Assembly (NCBI GenBank): GCA_018822845.1
Contig: JAHJJD010000120.1
Span: 1-64,000, forward strand
Length of the DNA stretch: 64,000 nucleotides
Source of the DNA: Gammaproteobacteria bacterium
GTDB taxonomy: Bacteria > Pseudomonadota > Gammaproteobacteria > Thiotrichales > Thiotrichaceae
Direction: 5' to 3'
The notes under the pieces were generated by a model. That model was given only the letters and a program-made list of their open reading frames with translations, made no database searches and was not told the origin of the DNA. Shown here one piece after another: positions 27,060 through 35,648 of this stretch. How positions within the stretch are numbered: position 1 is the first letter of the stretch; each line of letters opens with the position of its first letter. Made by a program: the position numbers and the translations under genes.

Positions 27060-28814
27060 ATGAAAGCAGAGCGTTCATTCCGACAATTGTTGCTGGCGCT
27101 GGCCGTCGGCTGCGCACTCAACACCACCGCCCTGATGGCCGCCGTCACCGATGATGACATCGCCAACGACGCCACCACTACCAACGATGTGGTGAGCTAT
27201 GGCATGGGTCTGCAAGGCCAACGTTTCAGCCCACTGGACAAACTGAATGCCGACACCGTCAAAAACCTCGTACCGGCTTTCGTGCTGTCTTACGGGGATG
27301 AAAAGCAGCGCGGCCAGGAAGCCCAGCCGCTGGTGCATAACGGCAAGATTTTCGTCACTGCATCCTATTCCCGCGCGTTCGCCGCCGATGCCAAGACTGG
27401 TGAAGAGCTGTGGCAGTATAACCACCGCCTGCCGGACGGCATCCTGCCTTGTTGCGACGTGGTAAACCGTGGTGGCGCGCTGTACGACAACCTGTTCATT
27501 TTCTCCACGCTTGATGCGCAACTGGTCGCGCTGGACCAGGATACTGGCAAGGTTGTGTGGAAAGAAAAAATGGAAGACTTCAAAGCTGGTTATTCCAACA
27601 CCGCCGCACCGATCGTGGTGAAAGGTCTGGTTATTACCGGTGTTTCCGGTGGTGAATTCGGTATCGTCGGCAAGGTCGAAGCACGCGATGCCAAAACCGG
27701 CAAACTGGTCTGGTCACGCCCCACCGTAGAAGGCCACATGGGTACCCTGGACGGCAAGGACAACGGCATTACCGGCGAAACCAACAAGAGCTGGCCAGGC
27801 GACCTGTGGAAAACCGGCGGCGCGGCCACCTGGCTGGGCGGTACTTACGACCCTGACACCGACAGCCTGTTCTTCGGCACCGGTAACCCGGCTCCATGGA
27901 ATTCACACCTGCGCCCTGGCGACAACCTGTATTCCTCATCCCTGCTGGCGATTGATCCAGCCACTGGCAAGATCAAATGGCATTACCAGTGGACTCCGCA
28001 TGACGGTTGGGACTTCGACGGTGTAAACGAATTCGTTTCCTTCGACCTGAAGCAGGAAGATGGCACAGTCATCAAGGCTGGCGGCCATGCCGACCGTAAC
28101 GGCTTCTTCTACGTCCTGGACCGTACCAACGGCAAGCTGATCAATGCGACACCATTCGTCAACCAGATCACTTGGGCGAAGGGCATCGACCTGAAGACTG
28201 GCCGCCCCGAATACATTGACGACAACCGTCCGGGCGCGCCAGAAGGCGCTGAAAAAGGCAAATCCGTCTTCTCGGCACCTTCCTTCCTCGGTGGCAAGAA
28301 CTGGATGCCAATGGCCTACAACCCCAACACCGACCTGTTCTACGTGCCTGCCAACGAATGGGGCATGGACATCTGGAATGAGCCAATCACCTACAAGAAA
28401 GGCGCGGCTTACCTTGGCGCTGGCTTTACCATCAAGCCACTGAACGAGGACTACATCGGCGCACTGCGCGCCATTGACCCGAAAACCGGCAAGATCGTGT
28501 GGGAAGCCAAAAACAACGCACCGCTGTGGGGCGGCGTGCTGACCACCGCTGGCAATCTGGTCTTTACCGGTACGCCGGAAGGCTACCTGAAAGCGTATGA
28601 CGCCAAAACAGGTGAAGAACTGTGGAAATTCCAGACCGGTTCCGGCGTGGTCGGCTGCCCAACCACCTGGGAACAGGACGGTGAGCAGTTCGTAGCAGTC
28701 CCATCCGGCTGGGGTGGCGCAGTACCGCTGTGGGGTGGCGATGTCGCCGAGCGCGTCAAGCATCTCAACCAGGGTGGTAGCCTGTGGGTGTTCAAACTTC
28801 CCAAAACTTCCTGA
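27060..28814 (+). CDS. Lanthanide-type PQQ alcohol dehydrogenase (PedH/ExaA-like)
   Basis: The protein has 584 residues with a signal peptide ending near LMAA. It has a vicinal disulfide Cys131-Cys132 ([10 protein letters not shown]) and catalytic Asp318 with Asp320 in [11 protein letters not shown]. The second Asp marks the lanthanide-dependent type, as in PedH of Pseudomonas putida; calcium-type PedE/ExaA has Ser there. Glu199 and Asn276 fit the other ligands. It probably oxidises ethanol and other short alcohols to aldehydes. It differs clearly from the XoxF at 23678, being shorter, with W-rich loops of the ADH I type. It heads a long operon. Confidence 0.92.
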   Translation: MKAERSFRQLLLALAVGCALNTTALMAAVTDDDIANDATTTNDVVSYGMGLQGQRFSPLDKLNADTVKNLVPAFVLSYGDEKQRGQEAQPLVHNGKIFVTASYSRAFAADAKTGEELWQYNHRLPDGILPCCDVVNRGGALYDNLFIFSTLDAQLVALDQDTGKVVWKEKMEDFKAGYSNTAAPIVVKGLVITGVSGGEFGIVGKVEARDAKTGKLVWSRPTVEGHMGTLDGKDNGITGETNKSWPGDLWKTGGAATWLGGTYDPDTDSLFFGTGNPAPWNSHLRPGDNLYSSSLLAIDPATGKIKWHYQWTPHDGWDFDGVNEFVSFDLKQEDGTVIKAGGHADRNGFFYVLDRTNGKLINATPFVNQITWAKGIDLKTGRPEYIDDNRPGAPEGAEKGKSVFSAPSFLGGKNWMPMAYNPNTDLFYVPANEWGMDIWNEPITYKKGAAYLGAGFTIKPLNEDYIGALRAIDPKTGKIVWEAKNNAPLWGGVLTTAGNLVFTGTPEGYLKAYDAKTGEELWKFQTGSGVVGCPTTWEQDGEQFVAVPSGWGGAVPLWGGDVAERVKHLNQGGSLWVFKLPKTS

Positions 28815-28828
28815 TCTCCACTGTGATT

Positions 28829-28852
28829 GGCGGGGCGAATGGCCGCCCCGCC
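28829..28852 (+). other. Intercistronic hairpin after the second dehydrogenase
   Basis: GGCGGGGCG (28829-28837) and CGCCCCGCC (28844-28852) form a 9-bp GC stem with a 6-base loop, followed by GCTTTG. Same position relative to its dehydrogenase gene as the hairpin after xoxF. Confidence 0.5.
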
Positions 28853-28893
28853 GCTTTGTGGAACAGGCTTTTCTGATATGAAGGTATGTAAAT

Positions 28894-29448
28894 ATGCAAA
28901 TGGTTAAACGTTCTTTTTCTGGCGCCATGGCAGTACTTGCGCTGAGCGCCGCCACCCAGGTCTGGGCGCACGGCGATGTCACACCGCAAGCGGTCGACAT
29001 TACCGGCCTGGAACCGATTGAGGACTCCGCCAACACCTGGCTGGATACCAACCCTTATTCCGGCAACGAAAAAGCCATCGAAATAGGGCATCACGCCTAT
29101 GCCCAGAACTGCGCGCGCTGCCACGGCATTGACGCAGTTTCCGGCGGCATTGCTCCCGACCTGCGGGAAACCCTGCCACTGGGCGCAGAAGGTGATGAAT
29201 TCTTCAAGGAACGCATGATCAACGGAGCTATCCGTAATGGCATCACTTACATGCCAAAATTTGAAGGCTTGATTGCCCAGGAAGGTCTGTGGGCAATCCG
29301 CGCATGGCTGGAATCCGTTTCTGTCGATGCGCCAGCGAAAGATGCAAGCAAAGCGGATGAAAAGGCTGACGAAAAAACGGACGAAAAGGCTGCTGAAACC
29401 AGGCCCGACGAGGCCAAACCCGACGAAAAGACTGCTGAAAGCAAGTAA
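28894..29448 (+). CDS. Cytochrome c-550 PedF-like electron acceptor
   Basis: The protein has 184 residues with a signal peptide ending at VWA. The mature N-terminus HGDVTPQAVD is characteristic of the PedF/ExaB-type cytochromes. Haem motif Cys73-Ala-Arg-Cys76-His77; axial Met probably in YMPKFEG. After about residue 145 comes a low-complexity tail of Asp/Glu-Lys repeats (DEKADEKTDEKAAE and similar), which is unusual for the family and may tether or space the protein. It takes electrons from the alcohol dehydrogenase just upstream. Confidence 0.9.
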   Translation: MQMVKRSFSGAMAVLALSAATQVWAHGDVTPQAVDITGLEPIEDSANTWLDTNPYSGNEKAIEIGHHAYAQNCARCHGIDAVSGGIAPDLRETLPLGAEGDEFFKERMINGAIRNGITYMPKFEGLIAQEGLWAIRAWLESVSVDAPAKDASKADEKADEKTDEKAAETRPDEAKPDEKTAESK

Positions 29449-29473
29449 ACCGGCGAACAAACCGACGCCACAA

Positions 29474-29499
29474 GATACCCGCCGCTCAACGGGGGTATC
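29474..29499 (+). other. Intercistronic hairpin after the cytochrome gene
   Basis: GATACCC (29474-29480) pairs with GGGTATC (29493-29499). It lies between the cytochrome and the binding-protein gene and has no T-run. Confidence 0.4.
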
Positions 29500-29529
29500 G
29501 CCAACAATGTTTAGAGGAGGACATTGAAC

Positions 29530-30399
29530 ATGTGGATCAAGACTTTAGCAACACTGACCGCCTCCATCCTGATAGTGGCGCTGCCTGCGCACGCCGCCAG
29601 TCTGGAAGATGTCAAATCCAGGGGAACGCTGAGCGTATCCCTCTACAAGGATTTCCCCCCCTATTCCTACGTACAGGATGGCAAGCAGCAAGGCATTGAT
29701 GTCGAGCTGGCCAAGGCGCTGGCGGACAAGCTGGGGGTGGAAAGTGACATCCGCATGGTCGGCGCGGATGAAAACGTGGAAGACGACCTGCGCAACAACG
29801 TCTGGAAAGGCCATTACCTCGGCGGTGGCGTCACCGATGTGATGCTGCACATGCCGTATGACCGTGAGTTTTCGCAGAGAGTCGACCAGGTAAGCTTCAT
29901 TGCCCCCTACCAACTGGAAAAGGTCGCTTTCGCCTTTGACACCGCCAAGGTCGGCGCACAGCCCACTTTGGCCAACTTCATGAGTGCACCGATCGGCGTG
30001 GAAATCGATACGCTGAGCGATTTCTACCTGCTGCAAGCCATGCAGGGCGGGATCAGCAAGAACCTCCGCCACTTCGAGAATCTCACCAAGGCTGCTGAAG
30101 CCCTGAAAGCCGGGGAAATTGCCGGGATCATGGGGCCGCGCGGCGAACTGGAAGGCATTCTCGCTACCCGCCCGGCCAACATCCAGATACAGAGCCTGGT
30201 AACGCCCGGCCTGGCGCGCGGAAGCTGGGCAATGGGCCTGGCAGTCAAAGCCAGCGATGAAGGCGGGCTGGACAAGGCGCTGGATGGAGCCATGGCCGAA
30301 CTGGTGCGCGACGGCACGGTAAAAAAGATTTTCGAGCAGCATAAGGTCACTTACCAACCGCCAGCAGAAGCGCCCGATGTAGCCAACAGCAGCAAATAA
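29530..30399 (+). CDS. Periplasmic SBP_bac_3-type protein of the PQQ alcohol dehydrogenase cluster
   Basis: The protein has 289 residues from ATG 29530, chosen because AGAGGAGG is nine bases away; an in-frame TTG two codons earlier is too close to it. Signal peptide to PAHA. The body is a two-lobe amino-acid-type binding fold (LKD-like SVSLYKDFPPYSYVQDGKQQ, IDVELAKALADKLGV). In PQQ alcohol clusters such proteins stand beside the cytochrome and are thought to act in dehydrogenase maturation rather than import. It is distantly related to the XoxJ part of the fusion at 25622. Confidence 0.85.
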   Translation: MWIKTLATLTASILIVALPAHAASLEDVKSRGTLSVSLYKDFPPYSYVQDGKQQGIDVELAKALADKLGVESDIRMVGADENVEDDLRNNVWKGHYLGGGVTDVMLHMPYDREFSQRVDQVSFIAPYQLEKVAFAFDTAKVGAQPTLANFMSAPIGVEIDTLSDFYLLQAMQGGISKNLRHFENLTKAAEALKAGEIAGIMGPRGELEGILATRPANIQIQSLVTPGLARGSWAMGLAVKASDEGGLDKALDGAMAELVRDGTVKKIFEQHKVTYQPPAEAPDVANSSK

Positions 30400-30479
30400 G
30401 CAACGTGCGCGAAATATCTTCCGTAAGGGCAGGCTCCCGTGCCTGCCCAATCATGAAGAAGGCAAGGAGGAGCCCCGTC

Positions 30480-31049
30480 ATGCAAATGATCCCGAAATTG
30501 CTGTATGGAGCCGCAACCACCCTGTTGTGCGCGGAATTGCAAGCCGCACCACTACCGGAACACATGCAAGTGCAACTGCTGCCCGCTACGGGCGAGCCTG
30601 TCACGGTGGCGGAACTGACCCTCAAGCCACTGGCCGAAGGGGGATACGAATACAGCTTGGCCATGAACCAGGTTATCTTTTCTGACCAGTTCCTCTCCAT
30701 GCGCCCATTCAAATGTCTGGATGCACCGCAGCAGATGCTGTGCCACCTGCCCTACCCTTACACCAAAACCAGCCACATCACAGGCGATGACTTGCGCAAC
30801 CTCGAATACGACCTGCTGTTCATTCACCGCAAACCCAGTGATTACGGCATTGACCCGTGGAATGGCGTTTATTACCAGCTGACCCTCAACGAGGATGAAG
30901 GCAAGATCGAAGGCGATATCCGCGCGGTGGATCTCGACATTCTCGCCGCACCGCCAGCAGCAGGCGATGCTTACCCGATAACCCCGGATGACCTGCACGA
31001 AACAGCGGCTGAAACCCATGCGTTTCCCCGTCTGGTTATCCAGCAATGA
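30480..31049 (+). CDS. Exported protein of the PQQ cluster, unknown function
   Basis: The protein has 189 residues from ATG 30480 with AAGGAGGAG upstream. The signal peptide ends near LQAAPL. Two cysteines (FKCLDAP and MLCHLPY) could form a disulfide. I cannot name the family. Its ATGA overlap with the SoxYZ-like gene and its place in the operon suggest a role in the quinoprotein electron relay or in assembly. Confidence 0.75.
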   Translation: MQMIPKLLYGAATTLLCAELQAAPLPEHMQVQLLPATGEPVTVAELTLKPLAEGGYEYSLAMNQVIFSDQFLSMRPFKCLDAPQQMLCHLPYPYTKTSHITGDDLRNLEYDLLFIHRKPSDYGIDPWNGVYYQLTLNEDEGKIEGDIRAVDLDILAAPPAAGDAYPITPDDLHETAAETHAFPRLVIQQ

Positions 31050-31846
31050 GCACACGAGACAGACAAGGCATGACACTTTTCAGGCTACCCGCTTGCATCC
31101 TGTTGCTGATAATCACCCTCGGCAATCCTGTCTCGGCGGCGGAACAATCCGGCCATGCGCCTGCCGACCCGCTTAACTCCCCACAATGGGGCGTCATGCA
31201 CAGCCGTTTCCTCAACGGCGAAACCTACGTGTTCGACGACAAGGTGAAAGTGCTGGCCCCCGATTCGGCGGAAGACTCACTCAACGTGCCCATCACCTTC
31301 GACGCCAGCGCCTTGCAAGGGGTGGAAAAAATCGTCGTGATGGCTGACCTCAACCCCATTCCGGGCGTGCTGGAGTTCCGCCCCAAAACCATTCCCGCAC
31401 GGCTTTCCTTCCGCATGAAACTGCAACAGGGCAGCCCGGTCAGGGCGGCGGCGAAAACCGCTGACGGCGTATGGCATGTCGGCGGCGCGTGGGTGGATGC
31501 GGCGGGCGGCGGCTGTACCCTGCCCAGCACTGGCACCGCCACGGGCGACTGGAGCAGCACCCTTGGCAAGGTTTCCGCCAATGTCTGGCAGCGCCCGGAC
31601 AACAACCGGCTGCGGGTGCGCGTCATGCACCCGATGGATACCGGGCTGGCTTCCGGCATTCCCACCTTCCACATCGAAGACATGAACATTCTGGATGAAA
31701 GCGGCGCGCTGCTGGCGGAAATGACCCTGCACGAGCCTATCAGCGAAAACCCGATGCTGAGCCTGGACGTAGGCAAACACACCGGTTTCAGACTGGAAGG
31801 GCATGACAACAACGGCAACCGGATTGATGCAGAGGTGGTGGAATGA
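31046..31846 (+). CDS. Quinoprotein-dehydrogenase-associated SoxYZ-like carrier
   Basis: The protein has 266 residues with a signal peptide to about PVSAAEQ. The N-terminal half resembles SoxY (NVPITFDASALQGVEKIVVM, ADLNPIPGVLEF) and ends in a GGGC segment (AAGGGCTLPS). The C-terminal half resembles SoxZ (RVMHPMDTGLASG). This fused arrangement is the TIGR04557-type carrier found with PQQ dehydrogenases. Its Cys may carry a sulfur or redox group. It is followed, in overlap, by its usual partner metallohydrolase. Confidence 0.88.
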   Translation: MSTRDRQGMTLFRLPACILLLIITLGNPVSAAEQSGHAPADPLNSPQWGVMHSRFLNGETYVFDDKVKVLAPDSAEDSLNVPITFDASALQGVEKIVVMADLNPIPGVLEFRPKTIPARLSFRMKLQQGSPVRAAAKTADGVWHVGGAWVDAAGGGCTLPSTGTATGDWSSTLGKVSANVWQRPDNNRLRVRVMHPMDTGLASGIPTFHIEDMNILDESGALLAEMTLHEPISENPMLSLDVGKHTGFRLEGHDNNGNRIDAEVVE

Positions 31847-32892
31847 GGAAGATACCCCTCACCCCCCGCCCCCCTCTCCCTCAAGGGGAGAGGGGGAGCA
31901 AGAAAGATAACCTCTTAGCCCCTCTCCCCTTGAGGGAGAGGGGTTGGGGTGAGGGGTACAAGCAGGCACTGCTTGCCCTCTTGCTGTTGATTCATGGCGC
32001 GGCAATCGCAGACACGTTCGGCTACCCGCTCGAACCCCAGCAAATCGCGCCCGACACTTACGTACTGGAAGGCAAAACCGAAGATTTTTCACGCAAGAAT
32101 GGCGGTTACATCGTCAACACCGGCTACATCATCACTGCTGATGGCGTGGTGGTCATCGACAGCGGCCCATCGAAACGTTTCGGCGAACAGCAACGCACCC
32201 TGATCGAAAAGGCCACTGGCAAGCCCGTGATCCGGTTGTACCTGACGCACCATCACCCCGACCATTTCCTCGGCAATCAGGCGTATGGCGAAATCCCCCG
32301 CTACGCGCTGCCCGCCAGCAAACAAGCCATGCAACTGGAAGGCGAGGCTTTCACCGCCAATATGTACCGCATGACCGGCGACTGGATGCGCGGCACCAGC
32401 ATTACCCTGCCGGACAAAGAAGCCAAAGCGGGCACGGAAACCGTCGGCGGCCATCAGTTGGAAACCATCGCCCTCAGCGGCCACACACCCGGCGACCTGG
32501 CGCTGTTCGACCACACCACCGGCATCCTGTTTGCTGGCGATCTGGTGTTCAACAACCGTGCCGCCACCACGCCGCACGCCAATATTGCGGCATGGTTGAC
32601 CGCACTGGAAAAGCTGCAAAGCCTGCCCCTCAAGATGATCGTGCCGGGGCATGGCAAGGTAGCGCAGGACAAGGCTCCAATCGAACAGACCCGCGACTAC
32701 CTGCAATGGCTGAGCGCCACCCTCAAGCAAGGCGCTGCCAACGGCCTGGACATGAACGAAGTCATGCAAACCCCCATTCCAGAGCGCTTCAAGGCTGTCG
32801 CCCTGGCCCACAGCGAACTACAGCGCTCGGTAAGCCACCTTTACCCGGCGCTGGAAACCGACAGTCTGAAACCGGCGAAACAGGCGGAATGA
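31843..32892 (+). CDS. Quinoprotein relay zinc metallohydrolase, N-terminus altered by a repeat
   Basis: The protein has 349 residues as read from ATG 31843. The metallo-beta-lactamase core is complete: H136-x-H138-x-D140-H141 (THHHPDH), LSGHTPGD and VPGHG. This matches the PQQ-linked relay hydrolase family (SoxH-related). Residues 5-39 are encoded by a palindromic repeat ([13 protein letters not shown]... [12 protein letters not shown]). The real signal peptide (ALLALLLLIHGAAIADT) begins only after it. Either the protein starts with this extra leader or a later start is used. The start overlaps the previous stop. Confidence 0.85.
   Translation: MRKIPLTPRPPLPQGERGSKKDNLLAPLPLRERGWGEGYKQALLALLLLIHGAAIADTFGYPLEPQQIAPDTYVLEGKTEDFSRKNGGYIVNTGYIITADGVVVIDSGPSKRFGEQQRTLIEKATGKPVIRLYLTHHHPDHFLGNQAYGEIPRYALPASKQAMQLEGEAFTANMYRMTGDWMRGTSITLPDKEAKAGTETVGGHQLETIALSGHTPGDLALFDHTTGILFAGDLVFNNRAATTPHANIAAWLTALEKLQSLPLKMIVPGHGKVAQDKAPIEQTRDYLQWLSATLKQGAANGLDMNEVMQTPIPERFKAVALAHSELQRSVSHLYPALETDSLKPAKQAE
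31853..31958. repeat. Palindromic repeat element, family A, copy 2, inside a gene
   Basis: 106 bp bounded by perfect 13-bp inverted ends TACCCCTCACCCC (31853-31865) and GGGGTGAGGGGTA (31946-31958), with two internal hairpins. It is nearly identical to copy 1 at 18761-18866 in opposite orientation. It is read in frame through the 5' end of the metallohydrolase gene. Confidence 0.92.
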
Positions 32893-33464
32893 AGCGGAGC
32901 CTCCTCCTCGCATGTATATGCCTCCTCTTCGCCGCCTGCCAACCGGTTTCAGACACTTTTACTTGCGAACGCACCCCCGACATGCCCCCTGGCCTGAAAA
33001 TGGATCACTACCGGGGGCCAACCCCGGCTTGTGTTCCCAACGGCATTACCCTGGATGTGGCCGGTTTGCAGGCATTACAGCAACAGGCGGACAAACCGGT
33101 GCTGATTGATGTGTGGGCTATCCTGTTGCGTCAGGAAGCAGGCTTCCCCAGCGTCTGGCTGCCCAATGAAGACCATTACAGCCTGCCGGACGCCGTGTGG
33201 CTACCGAATGTCGGCTACGGCCAGCTGGAACCGCAGATGGAACACTATCTTCAACAGAACCTGCAACGCCTGACTGGCGGGGACAAGGGCAAACCCTTGG
33301 TGTTTTTCTGCGTCGCCGACTGCTGGATGTCGTGGAACACCGTCCAGCGGGTACGCAGCTACGGTTATCAGCGGGTATACTGGTATAAGGACGGGACAAA
33401 TGGCTGGCAAGAAGCAGGTTTACCCTTAACCAAAGCAGAACCTGTCCCGGTCAGGGACGATTGA
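32889..33464 (+). CDS. PQQ-catabolism-associated CXXCW-family lipoprotein
   Basis: The protein has 191 residues from ATG 32889, overlapping the previous stop. A lipobox (LLFAAC17) marks a lipoprotein. The C-terminal half is rhodanese-like with FFCVADCWMSWN, i.e. Cys141, Cys145, Trp146, and the YGYQRVYWYKDGTNGW block typical of the TIGR03865 family found with PQQ alcohol dehydrogenases. The family is named CXXCW, whereas here I read three residues between the cysteines. It probably has a redox or sulfur-transfer role in the relay. Confidence 0.87.
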   Translation: MKRSLLLACICLLFAACQPVSDTFTCERTPDMPPGLKMDHYRGPTPACVPNGITLDVAGLQALQQQADKPVLIDVWAILLRQEAGFPSVWLPNEDHYSLPDAVWLPNVGYGQLEPQMEHYLQQNLQRLTGGDKGKPLVFFCVADCWMSWNTVQRVRSYGYQRVYWYKDGTNGWQEAGLPLTKAEPVPVRDD

Positions 33465-33479
33465 TTTCAGGAAGCTGGC

Positions 33480-34382
33480 ATGATTCTGAGTGACGCCTAT
33501 TTACAGCTAGTGGATCGTATCCGGGAAGCCGTTCCCCTGCCTGCCGTGCGCAGCCTCTACCTGCCTTCCCTGCAACAGGATGAATTCCGTGACGAATTTG
33601 GCTTCGTCTTTCTGGAAACAGGCGATGTCGGTGCGTTCTACGTCAGTCTGGAAGACAGCCTGCCTGCGCTATGGGAGGAATTTCCCGCTCCCCAACAGGT
33701 CAAGCTTCCCCTCAAAACAGCGCTGGACAGACTGGGGGGAAAGGAGCCAGCTTCACGCGCACTCGGATTAGGCGCATTCAACGCGCTGAGCCAGTACATC
33801 ATGCGCATCGCCGGGTATGAGCCGGAAAATCACAGCAATCACGACAAACGCATCAAGCCGCCGCCACCAGTCGATACGGTTGGCATGGTCGGCTATTTCT
33901 GCCCAATTGTTGAGCGGCTGACCAGCCAGGACATTAGGGTGATGGTGCTGGAATTGCTTCCCGAACGGGTTACACCGCATCCGCTGGTGCAAGTCACCAC
34001 CGACCCGGAGGATCTGGCGATGTGCGATCAGGTGCTGTGCACCGCTTCCACCCTGATCAACGGCACGCTGGACGATATTCTGGCCGCCTGCGGCAATGTG
34101 CCCGACTTCAGCCTGATCGGCCCCAGTGCGGGCGGCTTGCCGGATGTGGTGTTTTCAAGAGGCGTGCAGGAAGTCGGCGCGACCGCTTTCCCCGACAGTG
34201 CAATGTTGCAGGACTTGCTGGCACGGGGGGAATCCTGGGGCAAAGCCGGGCGCAAATACCGCATCCGCCAGGAAGAATACCCCGGCGTGGAAGCGCTGCT
34301 GGAACGGGCGGCAGCAACGTTACCGCATGAACAGCGCGGTCAGTCAAACTCTTGCCGGGGAATCCCTAACCAGCATCAGTGA
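33480..34382 (+). CDS. DUF364 / putative heavy-metal chelation domain protein
   Basis: The protein has 300 residues with no signal peptide. The C-terminal half holds the DUF364 signature (CDQVLCTASTLINGT, LIGPSAGGLPDVVFSRGVQEVGAT). DUF364 has a Rossmann-like fold and is annotated as a possible heavy-metal chelation domain; the N-terminal half fits the companion DUF4213. It is the last gene of the lanthanide-type dehydrogenase operon (15 bases after the CXXCW gene), which makes a role in metal handling worth considering. It runs into the convergent EamA gene by seven bases. Confidence 0.75.
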   Translation: MILSDAYLQLVDRIREAVPLPAVRSLYLPSLQQDEFRDEFGFVFLETGDVGAFYVSLEDSLPALWEEFPAPQQVKLPLKTALDRLGGKEPASRALGLGAFNALSQYIMRIAGYEPENHSNHDKRIKPPPPVDTVGMVGYFCPIVERLTSQDIRVMVLELLPERVTPHPLVQVTTDPEDLAMCDQVLCTASTLINGTLDDILAACGNVPDFSLIGPSAGGLPDVVFSRGVQEVGATAFPDSAMLQDLLARGESWGKAGRKYRIRQEEYPGVEALLERAAATLPHEQRGQSNSCRGIPNQHQ

Positions 34383-35443
34383 TCATGCTGATGGTGAGCA
34401 TCCGGAAAGTGGGCATGGCTATGCTCCATCGGCTCATGCTGGTGCCGGTGGCTATGCCGCGTACCAGGCGCAACCGGGAAATCATGCCCATGCTGGTGGT
34501 GTTCATCATGGGTATGTTCATGCTCGTGTTCCAGCGCCGAATGCTGGTGTTCGTGGGAATGGTGCTCGGTCAGGTGCAGCCACACGCCAATGGCCATCAG
34601 CGCGCCCGCCAACAACAGCGGCAAAGTAACAGGTTCATCCAGCAATACAATTGCCAACGCTGCGCCAAAGAATGGCGCGACCGAGAAATAAGCACCGGTA
34701 CGCGCCGTTCCCAGATGCCGCAACCCCACGACAAACAAGGTCAGGCTGACCCCGTAGGCAAACAACCCCAGCAGCAAGGCTCCCGCCAGCACCGGCAATC
34801 CGGGCAGGGATGCGCCCAGCAGTAACGCCAGCAACAGGTTGACCGCGCCTGCCACCAAGCCTTTGACTCCGGCAATCCAGGTCGCATCATTCAATGACAC
34901 TTTACGGGTCAGGTTATTATCCAGCCCCCAGGCAAAACACGCGCCCAAAATAGCCAGTGCTGGCAACACCTCGCCAAAGCGCGCCTCCCCCGGCCAGCTC
35001 AGCAGCAGCGCACCCGCTACAATGACGAACATGCCCAGCGCCACCCGCCGGTCAACGTTTTCACGGAAGGCAAACCAGGCCAGCAACGCGGTGAAGACAC
35101 CTTCCGCATTGAGCAACAGGGAAGCGCCCGAGGCTGGCATATTGGCCAACCCCGCCATCAGCAGCACTGGCGCAACCACCCCACCCGCCAGCACCGCCCC
35201 CGCAAACCAGATGGTTTCATGCCGGGGCAAGCTGACGGATGGGGCGCGGCTGAGCCAGCGGTACAGCATCAAGCCCAGCCCGGAACCCAGATACAACAAA
35301 CCCGCCAGCATCCACGGGCTGGCCCCATCCAACAGCAGTTTGGCCAGCGGCGTGCTGGCCCCGAACAGGATGGCTGCGCCCAGCGCCGCCGGAATGCCCG
35401 GTTGCATCAGGCGATCATGTGTATGTTGTTTAGTGATGCCCAC
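34376..35443 (-). CDS. EamA/DMT-family transporter with a His-rich tail
   Basis: The protein has 355 residues from GTG 35443 (AAGGGG upstream). Ten membrane segments form two EamA repeats in residues 15-290. The remaining 60 residues are cytosolic or periplasmic and extremely rich in His and Glu (HEHEHTHDEHHQHGHD and similar). Such tails bind divalent or trivalent metals. DMT transporters export or exchange small metabolites; the tail suggests a metal-linked role. It lies next to the MerR/CDF metal cluster and overlaps the GDCCVxC gene by 14 bases, so they form one transcript. Confidence 0.85.
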   Translation of the reverse strand: MGITKQHTHDRLMQPGIPAALGAAILFGASTPLAKLLLDGASPWMLAGLLYLGSGLGLMLYRWLSRAPSVSLPRHETIWFAGAVLAGGVVAPVLLMAGLANMPASGASLLLNAEGVFTALLAWFAFRENVDRRVALGMFVIVAGALLLSWPGEARFGEVLPALAILGACFAWGLDNNLTRKVSLNDATWIAGVKGLVAGAVNLLLALLLGASLPGLPVLAGALLLGLFAYGVSLTLFVVGLRHLGTARTGAYFSVAPFFGAALAIVLLDEPVTLPLLLAGALMAIGVWLHLTEHHSHEHQHSALEHEHEHTHDEHHQHGHDFPVAPGTRHSHRHQHEPMEHSHAHFPDAHHQHDH

Positions 35444-35648
35444 AACAACCCCTTTCCTGCTGAATCGGCGGACATTTCACCGTCCCGAACGAACAAAACA
35501 CACAGCAATCTCCCGGATTGGGGCGCAACAGAGTTTTGCACTGTTCGCATTCATAGAAAAACTGGCAGGCGTCAGTGGGCATGGTTTCCTGCTTGGCAAA
35601 ACCGCAGTGCGGGCAGGTCAGGACAGATTCCAGAATAACCTCAGTCAT
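35430..35648 (-). CDS. GDCCVxC-domain small thiol protein
   Basis: The protein has 72 residues from ATG 35648 (GAGGAG ten bases upstream; a GTG two codons earlier is possible). It has ten cysteines: CPHCG, YECEQCKT, GDCCVFCSFGTVKC and a C-terminal CCGHH. The GDCCVxC block defines a small family of presumed thiol or metal-binding proteins that often accompany mercury or zinc resistance genes. It overlaps the CDF gene upstream. Confidence 0.85.
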   Translation of the reverse strand: MTEVILESVLTCPHCGFAKQETMPTDACQFFYECEQCKTLLRPNPGDCCVFCSFGTVKCPPIQQERGCCGHH

